From contig CAUABY010000151.1 in NCBI GenBank assembly GCA_958427375.1, forward strand, positions 1 through 5,543: 5,543 nucleotides of DNA, given 5' to 3'. The DNA is from an uncultured Eubacteriales bacterium (GTDB lineage Bacteria > Bacillota > Clostridia > Oscillospirales > Oscillospiraceae). A model generated the notes under the pieces. The model worked only from the letters and a program-made list of their open reading frames with translations, searched no databases and was not told the origin of the DNA. The translations under genes were made by a program, and so were the position numbers. How positions within the stretch are numbered: position 1 is the first letter of the stretch; each line of letters starts with the position of its first letter. Positions 5,191 to 5,543 of this stretch are shown here, one piece after another.

Positions 5191-5543
5191 ATGATAAAAA
5201 ATGACAGCAAAAAGATAAGCCGCCGCGCGTGGCTGTGGATAGCGGGAGGACTTCTGTTCATACTCCTGCTCGAAAACCTCACGCTCATCTTCCCCAGTGT
5301 CCCCAACATCCTCAAGCCCACAAGCCAGCTCTTCACCGTCATCAAAAAGGCGGCGGTGTACTCGCTCGTGGCGGTGTCCATGAACCTTTTGAACGGCTTT
5401 ACGGGGCTGTTCTCCCTCGGTCAAGCGGGCTTCATGCTCCTCGGCGCGTATACATACGCCATTTTGACCGTGCCCGTCTCCGCCAAGGACCAGGTCTACT
5501 ACCTCTACGGCGGCTCCGCCGTGAATTTCTCCCTGCCGGAGCT
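5191..5543 (+). CDS. livM: Branched-chain amino acid ABC transporter permease LivM, N-terminal part
   Basis: Second channel subunit of the importer, cut by the window end after 117 complete codons; the family is usually 300-350 residues, so about a third is seen. ATG 5191 has AAGGAGG (5176-5182) 8 nt upstream, overlapping the livH TAA. A basic cytoplasmic start (KKISRR, 7-12) precedes a first membrane segment at about 14-34. The diagnostic LivM motif follows at about 63-88: MNLLNGFTGLFSLGQAGFM and GAYTYA, equivalent to the usual N-L-L-x-G-x-x-G-x-x-S-L-G-x-A-x-F and GAY. Residues 95-117 form a polar, aromatic loop before the next helix, which is beyond the window. livG and livF are expected next. 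Confidence 0.94.
   Translation, partial: MIKNDSKKISRRAWLWIAGGLLFILLLENLTLIFPSVPNILKPTSQLFTVIKKAAVYSLVAVSMNLLNGFTGLFSLGQAGFMLLGAYTYAILTVPVSAKDQVYYLYGGSAVNFSLPE

Noticed and set aside
4272..5381. Minus-strand open frame of 369 codons opposite livH and livM
   Set aside because: The product is rich in Arg, Asp, Glu and His with no domain pattern, and it spans two well-supported permease genes on the plus strand.

Overview
The window reads as ordinary chromosomal DNA of a fermentative Gram-positive anaerobe, probably class Clostridia and perhaps the Oscillospirales. This is inferred from the GC-rich coding sequence, the purine-rich AGGAGG-type ribosome binding sites, a diderm-free lipoprotein-type solute receptor, acetate kinase, and a TmcAL protein of the Bacillota type. 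No mobile element, CRISPR array, tRNA, rRNA or plasmid function is visible.

Layout. (1) Positions 1-1194, minus strand: acetate kinase (ackA), complete at its N-terminus and cut by the window edge within the last few residues. (2) Positions 1195-1464: a 270-bp divergent intergenic region. It is AT-rich next to ackA, with promoter-like sequences on both strands. A perfect 7-bp inverted repeat follows, then three stem-forming elements directly before the next gene. (3) Positions 1465-2691, plus strand: tmcAL (ylbM family), the acetate-dependent tRNA(Met) wobble-cytidine modification enzyme. (4) Positions 2692-2821: a promoter and a short 5' leader with a hairpin. (5) Positions 2822-5543, plus strand: the start of a branched-chain-amino-acid-type ABC importer operon, with a lipoprotein substrate-binding protein, permease LivH, and the N-terminal part of permease LivM. 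The ATPases (LivG, LivF) would be expected downstream. The receptor and livH are separated by a 268-bp spacer with a very stable hairpin and a second terminator-like structure.

How the genes work together. AckA makes ATP and acetate from acetyl-phosphate. TmcAL consumes ATP and acetate to put N4-acetylcytidine on elongator tRNA(Met), so the divergent pair shares a metabolite. The Liv genes import a small solute, most likely an amino acid, from an abundant surface-anchored receptor. The hairpin after the receptor gene probably makes receptor transcripts outnumber permease transcripts.

I do not see a clearly new biological system. The most unusual material is non-coding: the structured leader before tmcAL, the inverted repeat in the divergent region, and the possible two-stage attenuation between the receptor and livH.
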